The notes under the pieces: generated by a model
Seen by the model: the letters and a program-made list of their open reading frames with translations, nothing else
Told to the model about the DNA's origin: nothing
Database searches by the model: none
Made by a program: the position numbers and the translations under genes
In this document: in pieces, positions 8,171 through 15,134 of the stretch
Layout of the letters: every line of letters starts with the position of its first letter
Position numbering within the stretch: position 1 is the stretch's first letter
Source: Photobacterium sp. DA100
GTDB taxonomy: Bacteria; Pseudomonadota; Gammaproteobacteria; Enterobacterales; Vibrionaceae
DNA: 64,000 nt
NCBI RefSeq assembly: GCF_029223585.1
Contig: NZ_CP119423.1
Coordinates: 2,914,001-2,978,000, forward strand
Direction of reading: 5' to 3'

Positions 8171-8986
8171 ATGCAACAAGCAAGACTTTTCCTTCTCTTT
8201 TCACTTATCAGCGTTCTACTTGCCCCCTCTATGGCGGTAGCTCAAACCACAACCATAGCTCCAGAAGCAAAGTTAAGCGTGAGCATTTACAACCCAGAGA
8301 AAACACAGGCCTGGTCTCTGAATTATTCTGAACCAGCTCGCCTAAGCCAAGTAATAAGCGATAGCATTACAACGCAAATGCAAAATAATCTCAGCATACA
8401 GGGCAGCCACTTTTATACTGATCAGATTTACTGGCCTGGCAGCAGTTTGACGACAGGAGCAGCTCCACAGAATAAATCGACCGTCCTGAAAGCAATCGAC
8501 CAACTTGTTGATAAAGAACCGACCAGTTTTGCCTTGAAAGCAAGCCTTAGGGCTAACGAACGCTGGATAGCTAACAACATCTTGCACCAAAGGGAATTAA
8601 TCCCGCTTGATTTTGATGCCATTAGATTGAATAGAAAATTAAATCCTTTGCTTAATGGCGAATACCACCTCTATTTACCCAATCGTCCTAGTGATATCTT
8701 GGTCATTGGTGCGACCCAGAAACCAACTTTGCTGCGTTGGCAACCACGCCTATCGGCAAGGAACTACTTGGATAAAACCGCATTAATCGACAATCACCAG
8801 AAAGATTATGCTGCGGTGATACAGCCTGATGGCACCGTTGAGCAACACCCTATTGCCTATTGGAATAAAAATCATATGGATATTGCGCCGGGCGCAACCA
8901 TTTATATTGGCTATAACGATTTACCCGGTGATTACCTGTCATTGAACCAAGAAATGATTAAACTGCTAAGGAACAAGGTGCTGTGA
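8171..8986 (+). CDS. yjbG: YjbG / GfcC-like periplasmic polysaccharide protein
   Basis: About 271 residues from the ATG at 8171, which gives a good signal peptide (MQQARLFLLFSLISVLLAPSMAVAQ). A GTG at 8102, with AGGGA upstream, would add 23 residues in front, so the start is not settled. The protein matches the capsule-biosynthesis GfcC/YjbG type: a periplasmic protein of similar size with Wza-D2/D3-like architecture, judged mainly from its C-terminal part (IQPDGTVEQHPIAYW and APGATIYIGYNDLP). The next gene starts 2 bp after its stop, indicating tight coupling. Confidence 0.8.
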   Translation: MQQARLFLLFSLISVLLAPSMAVAQTTTIAPEAKLSVSIYNPEKTQAWSLNYSEPARLSQVISDSITTQMQNNLSIQGSHFYTDQIYWPGSSLTTGAAPQNKSTVLKAIDQLVDKEPTSFALKASLRANERWIANNILHQRELIPLDFDAIRLNRKLNPLLNGEYHLYLPNRPSDILVIGATQKPTLLRWQPRLSARNYLDKTALIDNHQKDYAAVIQPDGTVEQHPIAYWNKNHMDIAPGATIYIGYNDLPGDYLSLNQEMIKLLRNKVL

Positions 8987-8988
8987 TC

Positions 8989-11208
8989 ATGTCAAACAAG
9001 GATACCAATACAACTTTGCAAACACCTTGTGGCTTCTTTAGACTCTCTGCCATCGCTTTAGCGATACTGCCTGTTTACTCAGCCAATGCCGATGACTTTA
9101 GCTACCCAGTATTAAGGCCTTCACAGTCTGACTTTGGCGGTGTTGGCTTAATGCAAATGCCTACTGCGCGCATGAACCCCACTGGCGAGTTTAACGCAGG
9201 AGCAACCTATAACAATGAATATCATCACTACAATGCTTCGCTGCAACTCTTCCCTTGGTTTGAGGCAACGATTCGCTACACCATAGTCCAAGACTTACTC
9301 TACAGTAGCAACCCTGATTTTAGTGGTGATACCAAATACACAGATAAAGGGATCGACTTTAAAATTCGCTTATGGGAAGAAAGCTACTGGATGCCCGAGG
9401 TTGCTGTTGGTATTCGCGATTTTGGTGGTACAGGGCTCTTTGATGGCGAGTTTATCGCTGCCAATAAACAAATTGGCCCGGTGGATGTCACCCTCGGTGT
9501 TGCATGGGGTTACATGGGCAACAGCGGCAATGTCACTAACCCATTATGTGACTTAGCCGACCGCTTTTGTGAACGAGAAATCCGTGGCCAATGGGGTACG
9601 GCTAACTTTGATAATTTCTTCAGTGGGCCTATGTCTATCTATGGCGGTTTGGAATATCAAAGCCCTTGGGAGCCATTACGCTTCAAGCTTGAATATGATA
9701 CTAACGACTATAAGAGTGATTTTCCGGTTACGCATGGTGGTATTGAAATGCCACAGGACAGCAAATTTAACTATGGCGCGCTATACAGGCTTGGTAACTG
9801 GGGGGATCTACGGCTAAGTTATGAACGCGGCAATACCTGGACATTTGGCTTTAATCTATATACCAACTTCAACGACTTGAAATCCGGCTGGCAAGATGAG
9901 CCTGTACCAAATTATACCCCACGTAGTCATAGTCAGCCTGATACTAACGAGCTGAGCAATGCGGAATGGCAAGTGCTGGCTGATGAACTGCATACTATTG
10001 CGGGTTATAAAAACCCAACTATTCATTACACTGACACCAGCGTTACGGTAAGTGCCGATCAAAACAAATACCGTGATCGTAATGAAGCACACGAGCGTGC
10101 AGCAACCGTATTGGCCAACCGTGGCCCAGATGTGACTGAGTATCGTTTAATTGAAACCAACAACCGTCAGGCAATCACCGAAACCCGAATTGATGCCGAT
10201 AAATTCAGCCAAGTCGCCAATATTGAATACATCGGCGCAAATGTTACAGACAGCAGTTCGGTTTCTACACCAAATGAACCTGAAGGAAGGCTAGTTGCCG
10301 AACCAAGTAAACGGTGGGATGTCAGCCTATCACCGACATTACAGCAGTCTATTGGCGGTTCTGAAAATTTCTACATGTTCAATATTGGTATCAATGCCGG
10401 AGCGAATTACTGGTTTACCGATAATATTGAACTAGGCGGTTCGGTCTACTTCAATATTTATGACAATTATGACAAGTTCTTGTACGACGTACCGCCAGAT
10501 GGCACGGACTTGAAACGTGTTCGCACCCTGGTTCGCCAATACATCAGTGATAATCCTGTGCGCCTCGACAACCTTCAGCTTACTTGGATGGATAAATTAG
10601 GTGATAACTGGTACAGCCAAGCCTACGGTGGCTACCTAGAAATGATGTTCGGCGGTGTTGGTGGTGAGGTATTGTATCGCCCACTAGGTGCAAACTGGGC
10701 TATCGGCATGGATGTCAACTATGTTGTCCAGCGCGATCCGGACTCAGCGTTTGGTTTCTTTACTGAAGAAGATCAGTTTGATCCAATCACTAATCGCCCA
10801 TATCGAGTACAAACCGGAGCGATGACAGGCCATGTTACCGGTTACTACCAACCACAGTGGGATTGGCTACCAAACACCTTGTTCAAGGTTAGCGCTGGTC
10901 AATACTTGACTGAAGATATCGGTGTTACCGTTGATTTCTCGAAGCAGTTTGATAGTGGCATTACTGCCGGTGCCTTTGCCACCTTCACAGATCTGTCCTC
11001 CGATGAATACGGTGAAGGTAGTTACACCAAAGGCTTCTACATCTCGATTCCGTTTGACGTAATGACAGTCAAACCAAGCACCAACCGAGCGACGATATCC
11101 TGGTTACCTCTTACACGCGATGGCGGCCAAATGCTGAATCGCAAATACCAGCTGTTTGGGGTAACGGATGCGAGATATCCGTGGTACAGCCGCAGAGCGG
11201 TTGAGTAG
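8989..11208 (+). CDS. yjbH: YjbH-like outer-membrane beta-barrel protein
   Basis: 739 residues from the ATG at 8989; a GTG two codons earlier overlaps the yjbG stop. The signal peptide reads FFRLSAIALAILPVYSANA. The mature part opens with the family signature YPVLRPSQSDFGGVGLMQMPTARM and continues as alternating aromatic beta-strands expected of a large outer-membrane barrel. It ends MLNRKYQLFGVTDARYPWYSRRAVE. YjbH is the last gene of E. coli yjbEFGH and is predicted to be an outer-membrane component for exopolysaccharide secretion. AAGGTG lies eight bases before the start. Confidence 0.88.
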   Translation: MSNKDTNTTLQTPCGFFRLSAIALAILPVYSANADDFSYPVLRPSQSDFGGVGLMQMPTARMNPTGEFNAGATYNNEYHHYNASLQLFPWFEATIRYTIVQDLLYSSNPDFSGDTKYTDKGIDFKIRLWEESYWMPEVAVGIRDFGGTGLFDGEFIAANKQIGPVDVTLGVAWGYMGNSGNVTNPLCDLADRFCEREIRGQWGTANFDNFFSGPMSIYGGLEYQSPWEPLRFKLEYDTNDYKSDFPVTHGGIEMPQDSKFNYGALYRLGNWGDLRLSYERGNTWTFGFNLYTNFNDLKSGWQDEPVPNYTPRSHSQPDTNELSNAEWQVLADELHTIAGYKNPTIHYTDTSVTVSADQNKYRDRNEAHERAATVLANRGPDVTEYRLIETNNRQAITETRIDADKFSQVANIEYIGANVTDSSSVSTPNEPEGRLVAEPSKRWDVSLSPTLQQSIGGSENFYMFNIGINAGANYWFTDNIELGGSVYFNIYDNYDKFLYDVPPDGTDLKRVRTLVRQYISDNPVRLDNLQLTWMDKLGDNWYSQAYGGYLEMMFGGVGGEVLYRPLGANWAIGMDVNYVVQRDPDSAFGFFTEEDQFDPITNRPYRVQTGAMTGHVTGYYQPQWDWLPNTLFKVSAGQYLTEDIGVTVDFSKQFDSGITAGAFATFTDLSSDEYGEGSYTKGFYISIPFDVMTVKPSTNRATISWLPLTRDGGQMLNRKYQLFGVTDARYPWYSRRAVE

Positions 11209-11214
11209 GAACGA

Positions 11215-11330
11215 GGAAGAGCAATCTTGGGAAGAGCTGGTTCTGGGACCTAGGAAGAGCAGGTTAGAGATCCTGGGGCCTGGGTCCTAGAACCTAGAAC
11301 CTAGAACCTTCTCTAGGTTCTAGGTTCTTC
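11215..11330. repeat. Degenerate element H with opposed heptamer repeats and a 14-bp hairpin
   Basis: Downstream of yjbH, three GGAAGAGC motifs are followed by TCCTGGG/TCCTAG-like pieces and three copies of CCTAGAA. A perfect 14-bp inverted repeat then follows: AGAACCTAGAACCT (11296-11309), loop TCTCT, AGGTTCTAGGTTCT (11315-11328). Here the heptamer runs in opposite directions on the two sides of the loop. GGAAGAGC is the reverse complement of the GCTCTTCC motif found around arrays J and M. There is no T-tract. Confidence 0.85.
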
Positions 11331-11645
11331 CCAACAAATAAATACATCCATTTTGTTTTACATGCAGAACCAATAATCAATGCAGCCCTAATAGAGCAAA
11401 CAAAGAAAAAACTTAAAAAGCACTTAAGAAAATAAAGGCTTAATCAACTCGGTTCACATTAATATTTTTCAATTTCAAATATTCTGTCTCAAAAATGTGA
11501 CATTGCACTAAGAATATTTTCAGTTTCCGACATCATTTTGCGAACTGAGCTATCATATATAAATAATAAGATTGTCAGTAAATTGACAACCTGATAATAA
11601 ATGACACTTTTTTGACGACAGAAGATATTAATAGAAGGAAAGAGC
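11331..11645. other. AT-rich intergenic region before the small membrane ORF
   Basis: About 315 bp of AT-rich sequence with no coding potential that I recognise. TTGACA at 11583-11588 could be part of a promoter for the next ORF, but I see no good -10 at the right distance. Confidence 0.4.
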
Positions 11646-11861
11646 ATGTTTAGGGCATATGCTCACTTTTCAGTGAAATACCCAGCCATACATATAGCTA
11701 ACTTGTTGATTGTATTGTCTGTTTTTATTATTAGCTGCTACCAACTACTGGCCAATGAAAACTTGCAATATGCCGCTGGTTTTGTGTTTGTAATATTACC
11801 TATCATTGTTTTTGCTAAATCTTCTGATTACAAACGCAAGTATATGAGTGCAAATAGTTAA
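11646..11861 (+). CDS. Small two-segment membrane protein, unrecognised
   Basis: 71 residues starting MFRAYAHFSVKYPAIH. Two hydrophobic stretches, at about 19-33 and 43-56, would span the membrane, followed by a basic tail SDYKRKYMSANS. GAAGGAAAGAGC before the ATG is a plausible ribosome-binding site. It stands alone between the yjb operon and yfcL, with array I beginning two bases after its stop. I do not recognise a family. It could be a genuine small inner-membrane protein carried with the polysaccharide region. Confidence 0.55.
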   Translation: MFRAYAHFSVKYPAIHIANLLIVLSVFIISCYQLLANENLQYAAGFVFVILPIIVFAKSSDYKRKYMSANS

Positions 11862-11863
11862 AG

Positions 11864-11943
11864 TCAGCTATCAGCTATCAGCTATCAGCTATCAGCTATC
11901 AGCTATCAGCTATCAGCTATCAGCTATCAGCTATCAGCTATCA
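11864..11943. repeat. Tandem 7-bp array I (CAGCTAT x11)
   Basis: Eleven perfect copies of TCAGCTA plus three bases, directly after the small membrane ORF and just before a bidirectional terminator. The unit and orientation match arrays C, F and G. Confidence 0.98.
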
Positions 11944-11951
11944 AGAATAAT

Positions 11952-11985
11952 AAAAAATCGGCATACCAATGTATGCCGATTTTTT
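11952..11985. terminator. Bidirectional intrinsic terminator
   Basis: The perfect 15-bp stem AAAAAATCGGCATAC / GTATGCCGATTTTTT with a CAAT loop has T-runs in both directions. It ends transcription of the convergent small membrane ORF and yfcL. Confidence 0.92.
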
Positions 11986-12003
11986 TATTAATATGAGCGC
12001 TTA

Positions 12004-12270
12004 TTAAATCGCTTGCATTTTAAGCTGTTGCCACATCTCTTTGACAATAAGCTGATCGGCTGGGTTAAGCTCCGATTGCGCTTCCGCCATGCTCGCTTCA
12101 ACCTTGGCATTCATGGCTTCGATACTTGTCGCCCCTTCCAGCTCACAATTGGCAGCAGAAAGTGAAATATGGCCGCGTAAGTAACCGCCTGCAAAGAGCT
12201 CGTCGTCTGATGCCGTCTCAACCATCTGGTCGATCAGGGTTAGTAGTTTATCTTCGTATTGGTGGATCAT
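12004..12270 (-). CDS. yfcL: YfcL family protein
   Basis: 88 residues with the family signature ASDDELFAGGYLRGHISL (about residues 19-36) and the terminal DQLIVKEMWQQL. YfcL is a small conserved gammaproteobacterial protein of unknown function, usually encoded next to epmC (yfcM), as here. The two are normally close together, but here an approximately 340-bp insertion with array J and 16-bp repeats separates them. The start is the ATG at 12270. Confidence 0.9.
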   Translation of the reverse strand: MIHQYEDKLLTLIDQMVETASDDELFAGGYLRGHISLSAANCELEGATSIEAMNAKVEASMAEAQSELNPADQLIVKEMWQQLKMQAI

Positions 12271-12295
12271 AATATCTTTTGGGGTTCGGGATTCT

Positions 12296-12319
12296 GGGTC
12301 CTAGGGCCTAGGAAGAGCA
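12296..12319. repeat. Left arm of an inverted repeat around array J
   Basis: Reads GGGTCCTAGGGCCTAGGAAGAGCA. Its last 13 bases (12307-12319) are the exact reverse complement of TGCTCTTCCTAGG at 12521-12533 on the other side of array J. The further match to GGACCC is interrupted by one extra 7-mer. Confidence 0.85.
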
Positions 12320-12366
12320 AAGCCCAAATTACTACGCCATATATAACAGAATCAAGTTAGTATTAA

Positions 12367-12442
12367 GTCCTGGGTCCTGGGTCCTGGGTCCTGGGTCCTG
12401 GGTCCTGGGTCCTGGGTCCTGGGTCCTGGGTCCTGGGTCCTG
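12367..12442. repeat. Tandem 7-bp array J (GTCCTGG x10.9)
   Basis: Ten perfect copies of GTCCTGG plus six bases, between yfcL and the 3' end of epmC. The unit (GGGTCCT in another phase) is identical to that of array L on the other side of epmC. It is followed directly by a flank that is also found after array M. Confidence 0.98.
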
Positions 12443-12527
12443 CAAAAGCGTTTGCTCGTAGCTGAACGATGTCAAGCTCCTCGCTCTTATTCTTTCGCTC
12501 TTCCCGCTTCTCCTAGGGCCTGCTCTT
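12441..12527. repeat. Conserved flank of array J (copy 1)
   Basis: Begins TGCAAAAGCGTTTGCTCGTA and continues to CCTGCTCTT. It matches 13757-13829 next to array M over about 73 bp, with a handful of substitutions and one 14-bp insertion (ATTCTTTCGCTCTT) in this copy. The two arrays have different heptamers, so the flank was not created by the array sequence. Confidence 0.93.
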
Positions 12528-12607
12528 CCTAGGACCCGCTTTTCCTAGGACCCGCTTTTCCTAGGGCCTGCTCTTCCAAGGGTCAGTTATTCCTAGGGCT
12601 CAGTCCC
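12512..12607. repeat. Degenerate 16-bp tandem repeats K (CCTAGGRCCYGCTYTT x6)
   Basis: Six consecutive 16-bp units starting at 12512, 12528, 12544, 12560, 12576 and 12592. Units 2 and 3 are identical (CCTAGGACCCGCTTTT), units 1 and 4 are identical (CCTAGGGCCTGCTCTT), and the last two are degraded. The block runs up to the epmC stop. A looser version lies at 13814-13939. Confidence 0.92.
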
Positions 12608-12612
12608 CGCTT

Positions 12613-13137
12613 TTATTCAAACATCCCCGCCACTAGCGGTTCTACCCCGTAGTGACTGCGTAATGCTTCCGATAAGGTTTTGGCGCGCGTTGGCATACCG
12701 TTTTCGAGGTAAACCAATACTTGCTCGCGTACTTTATTCGTAAACCCTACTCGGTCTGGCTCACAATTGCCGCTTAGGTTATCACAGCTCACTTGGAAGC
12801 GAAAACCACAGCTAACGGCAAGGATCCACTCTACCGCCTGCGGCTTGATTTCTACCTTTTCGAATTCAGCCTGGACTTCCGCCGTTCGACCATCGGGCTC
12901 GTACCAGTAACCGTAATCTTCCAGTAGCCTGCGCTGCGGGCCAGCAATACACCAGTGGGCAATTTCATGCAGTGCCGAGGCAAAGTAACCTCGGGCGAAT
13001 ATGACCCTATGATACGGGTACTCTTCATCTGCAGGCAGGTAAATCGGCTCATCACCACCAAGGATCAGTTCGGTGTTGAAGGAGTCTAAAAACGTTTGGT
13101 TGAAGATGTTGATGATGTCGGTGTTTTTATGGGGCAT
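12613..13137 (-). CDS. epmC: Elongation factor P hydroxylase EpmC (YfcM)
   Basis: 174 residues. EpmC hydroxylates the modified lysine of elongation factor P after the EpmA/EpmB steps, in the cytoplasm. The family sequence is clear: DEPIYLPADEEYPYHRVIFARGYFASALHEIAHWCIAG, with the putative metal-binding HEIAHW at about residues 58-63, then YWYEPDGRTAEVQ and VSCDNL. The start ATG at 13137 matches the usual N-terminus. I see no Shine-Dalgarno sequence. The upstream bases are CCGCTTTTTTAAA, and array L begins 11 bp from the start, so the array may have replaced the normal leader. Confidence 0.94.
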   Translation of the reverse strand: MPHKNTDIINIFNQTFLDSFNTELILGGDEPIYLPADEEYPYHRVIFARGYFASALHEIAHWCIAGPQRRLLEDYGYWYEPDGRTAEVQAEFEKVEIKPQAVEWILAVSCGFRFQVSCDNLSGNCEPDRVGFTNKVREQVLVYLENGMPTRAKTLSEALRSHYGVEPLVAGMFE

Positions 13138-13148
13138 TTTAAAAAAGC

Positions 13149-13225
13149 GGGTCCTGGGTCCTGGGTCCTGGGTCCTGGGTCCTGGGTCCTGGGTCCTGGG
13201 TCCTGGGTCCTGGGTCCTGGGTCCT
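13149..13225. repeat. Tandem 7-bp array L (GGGTCCT x11)
   Basis: Eleven perfect copies of GGGTCCT between the epmC start codon and the 3' end of four-helix-bundle copy 2. The heptamer has no stop codon in any phase on either strand, which produces open frames of repeated GSWVLGP-type peptide. Its unit and orientation match array J. Confidence 0.98.
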
Positions 13226-13350
13226 GTAGTATTAGTTGCTAATGCAGCGATATTATCAAGAACAACCTGCTATTTCTAATCTTGATATTTCTCAGAGATG
13301 CCAAACTCAGAGACATCATAAATTCCTCTAGATTCTTTTACCTGTCCACT

Positions 13351-13683
13351 TCAAAATTTGATTAGACTCGCTATTTTGCGGCTAACAAGGTTAGCTCTTA
13401 CTACTAATTCATCGGCTTCACCCTGACCGATATAGCCAAACTCCTTCGCCAACAGTAACTGTGTAACTAACTCACCACATGAGCCTTTAGCGTAATATAA
13501 GAAACGGACAGATTCCTTACGTGTTTCTCGTTCTTCGCCTTCTGCGATATTCGAAGGAACAGATACAGAAGACCGACTTATTTGATCTTTGAAGCCAAAA
13601 TCCTTACATGAAACAAATAATCGATGAACGATCACTGCTATCTGAAAGCTTTCCTTCCAAATATGAAGTTTTCGGTATTCCAT
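13351..13683 (-). CDS. Four-helix bundle protein, S23 / 23S rRNA intervening-sequence family (copy 2)
   Basis: 110 residues from the ATG at 13683 (MEYRKLHIW), preceded by GGAGGGGGA. The longer open frame to 13833 runs through array M and is not a credible start. The hallmark FKDQISRSSVSVPSNIAEG (about residues 31-49) and RETRKESVRFLYYAKGSCGEL are present, and the C-terminus is helical. The fold is shared with 23S rRNA intervening-sequence proteins and with the Avd accessory protein of diversity-generating retroelements; no function is proven for stand-alone copies. The gene is bracketed by heptamer arrays L and M and lies between epmC and mlaA. No reverse transcriptase is nearby. Confidence 0.92.
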   Translation of the reverse strand: MEYRKLHIWKESFQIAVIVHRLFVSCKDFGFKDQISRSSVSVPSNIAEGEERETRKESVRFLYYAKGSCGELVTQLLLAKEFGYIGQGEADELVVRANLVSRKIASLIKF

Positions 13684-13694
13684 TCCCCCTCCAT

Positions 13695-13757
13695 GGGTAC
13701 TGGGTACTGGGTACTGGGTACTGGGTACTGGGTACTGGGTACTGGGTACTGGGTACT
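13695..13757. repeat. Tandem 7-bp array M (GGGTACT x9)
   Basis: Nine perfect copies of GGGTACT, starting 11 bp upstream of the start codon of four-helix-bundle copy 2. The unit differs from arrays J and L by one base (GGGTCCT). It is followed by the flank shared with array J. Confidence 0.98.
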
Positions 13758-13829
13758 GCAAAAGCGTTTGCTCGTAGCTAAACGATGTCAAGCTCTTCGC
13801 TCTTCCCGCTTCTCCTAGGAACTGCTCTT
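13757..13829. repeat. Conserved flank of array M (copy 2)
   Basis: Matches 12441-12527 beside array J over about 73 bp, including GCTCGTAGCT, AACGATGTCAAGCTC and CCCGCTTCTCCTAGG. It lacks a 14-bp segment present in the J copy. Confidence 0.93.
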
Positions 13830-13939
13830 CCAAGCACCCCGTTCCCGATCTTCCTGAGCCTTCTTTTCCTACGACCTGCTTTCGCTCTTCCTAGGGCCGC
13901 ATTTCCTAGGCCCCAGGACCCGCTCCTCCCAGGGCCGCT
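13814..13939. repeat. Degenerate CCTAGG / GCTCTTCC region (N)
   Basis: A loose series of CCTAGG-like starts followed by GCTCTT-like ends. It includes CCTAGGAACTGCTCTT at 13814-13829 and CCTAGGGCC near 13890. It fills the space between array M's flank and the mlaA stop and resembles a decayed form of block K. Confidence 0.65.
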
Positions 13940-14929
13940 CTAATACTCATCTATCTCATCCATAAAATCATCCAGATACGCGTCGTCTTGCTGCTCTGGT
14001 AGCTCGACGTTGCCGCCACTGGCGCGGAAGTTCTTGTTCTGGATGTAGGCATCACGGGTGAAGATGTAGGCATCTGGCGAGTCCTTCAGGATAGCTTCTT
14101 GCTTGACCAGTGCCGCCCGATCTTCCATCCCTTCAAACGCCCACTTACCCAGGCTCTGCCAGAAGTTCAACGCACTTAATGGCAAGTACAATCCGTCAAC
14201 AAAATCACCGGCGCCTTCGCGCAATGTCAGCGGGCCGTAAACCGGGAACATGAAGTAAGGGCCGTTGGCGACGCCGTATTTACCCAGGGTGTCACCGAAC
14301 TGTTTGTCGACCGGCTTGCGAATATCCGCCGCGGAGGCGATGTCGATCAAGCCGAGCAAACCAAAGGTGGAGTTGATCCAAAAACGGTTGAAATGGCGCA
14401 CAGCCTCTTCGCCGTTGAGCATCAGGGCACTGTTGACCATGCTGGCTGGCTCATCGAGGTTGGCCAGAAAATTCCTGATGCCGGTCCGGATGAATGAAGG
14501 CGTGTAGTCGACGTACGCCAGTGAGATCGGCCTGGCCAAGTAAGGGTCCAAGTAGTCGTAGTTCAAGTTCCACATAGCGCGGTTGAAGCCTTCGAACGGA
14601 TCATACACACCCGGTACCGAATACTCCCCACCACCCTGCTCGACTTCTTCCAGCACTGCCGCGAGATCTTCGTCATACTCGTCATCGTAATCGCCAAACT
14701 CATCAATGCCATCGGCTGGCGCAGTGACGCTCTCTGTAGCTACAGCTCCGGGATCTACAACATCGGTATCAACGGCATCAAGGTCGACAGCACCCTGCTC
14801 CGCAAGGGAACCTGGCTGCTCGATGTTAGTGGTATCCGGTAATGTTTGCTCATCAGGCGATTGCGCACACGCTGTCAGTGTCAATGAAATAGCGATAGCA
14901 AGTAGGTGTTTTTTCAATGTGGTATCCAT
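13940..14929 (-). CDS. mlaA: Phospholipid-binding lipoprotein MlaA (VacJ)
   Basis: Outer-membrane lipoprotein that removes mislocalised phospholipids from the outer leaflet and passes them to MlaC for return to the inner membrane. It has 329 residues, longer than the roughly 250 of E. coli MlaA. The lipoprotein signal ends in LTLTAC (lipidated cysteine at 21). It is followed by about 90 residues of acidic, Asp/Glu-rich linker, which accounts for the extra length. The core starts at YDPFEGFNRAMWNLNYDYLDPYLARP and includes FRTGIRNFLANLDEPASMVNSAL-like and GNGPYFMFPVYGP-like family segments. The start is the ATG at 14929. It is monocistronic. Confidence 0.95.
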   Translation of the reverse strand: MDTTLKKHLLAIAISLTLTACAQSPDEQTLPDTTNIEQPGSLAEQGAVDLDAVDTDVVDPGAVATESVTAPADGIDEFGDYDDEYDEDLAAVLEEVEQGGGEYSVPGVYDPFEGFNRAMWNLNYDYLDPYLARPISLAYVDYTPSFIRTGIRNFLANLDEPASMVNSALMLNGEEAVRHFNRFWINSTFGLLGLIDIASAADIRKPVDKQFGDTLGKYGVANGPYFMFPVYGPLTLREGAGDFVDGLYLPLSALNFWQSLGKWAFEGMEDRAALVKQEAILKDSPDAYIFTRDAYIQNKNFRASGGNVELPEQQDDAYLDDFMDEIDEY

Positions 14930-15063
14930 GGCATATCAGGCTGAAACGCGCTAAATGGTAATATCGGCGAACCCAAACATCTAGCACTTTTGCGCTAGCC
15001 GCTAAAGACATCGGTCAATTGAGGATCACTACCTATACGTTGATGCTCTTTTCTTTATAGCCT

Positions 15064-15101
15064 AAAAAACAACAGGCCAGATACTTATAGTATCTGGCCT
15101 G
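15064..15101 (-). terminator. Intrinsic terminator of the ccm operon
   Basis: The perfect 13-bp stem CAGGCCAGATACT / AGTATCTGGCCTG with a 3-nt loop is followed on the minus strand by TTGTTTTTT. It lies 34 bp after the ccmI stop. Confidence 0.93.
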
Positions 15102-15134
15102 CTTCATCTCTACCACTTCAAGTGGCAGATTTTA

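Noticed and set aside
13073..13279. Repeat-peptide ORFs across arrays (also 6068-6253 and 13624-13818, and the N-terminal extension of S23 copy 2 to 13833)
   Set aside because: They exist because the heptamers lack stop codons. They have no conserved flanking protein sequence or credible starts.
13138..13939. Diversity-generating retroelement
   Set aside because: The S23-family protein is Avd-like in fold, but there is no reverse transcriptase, no template/variable repeat pair and no variable target gene in the window.
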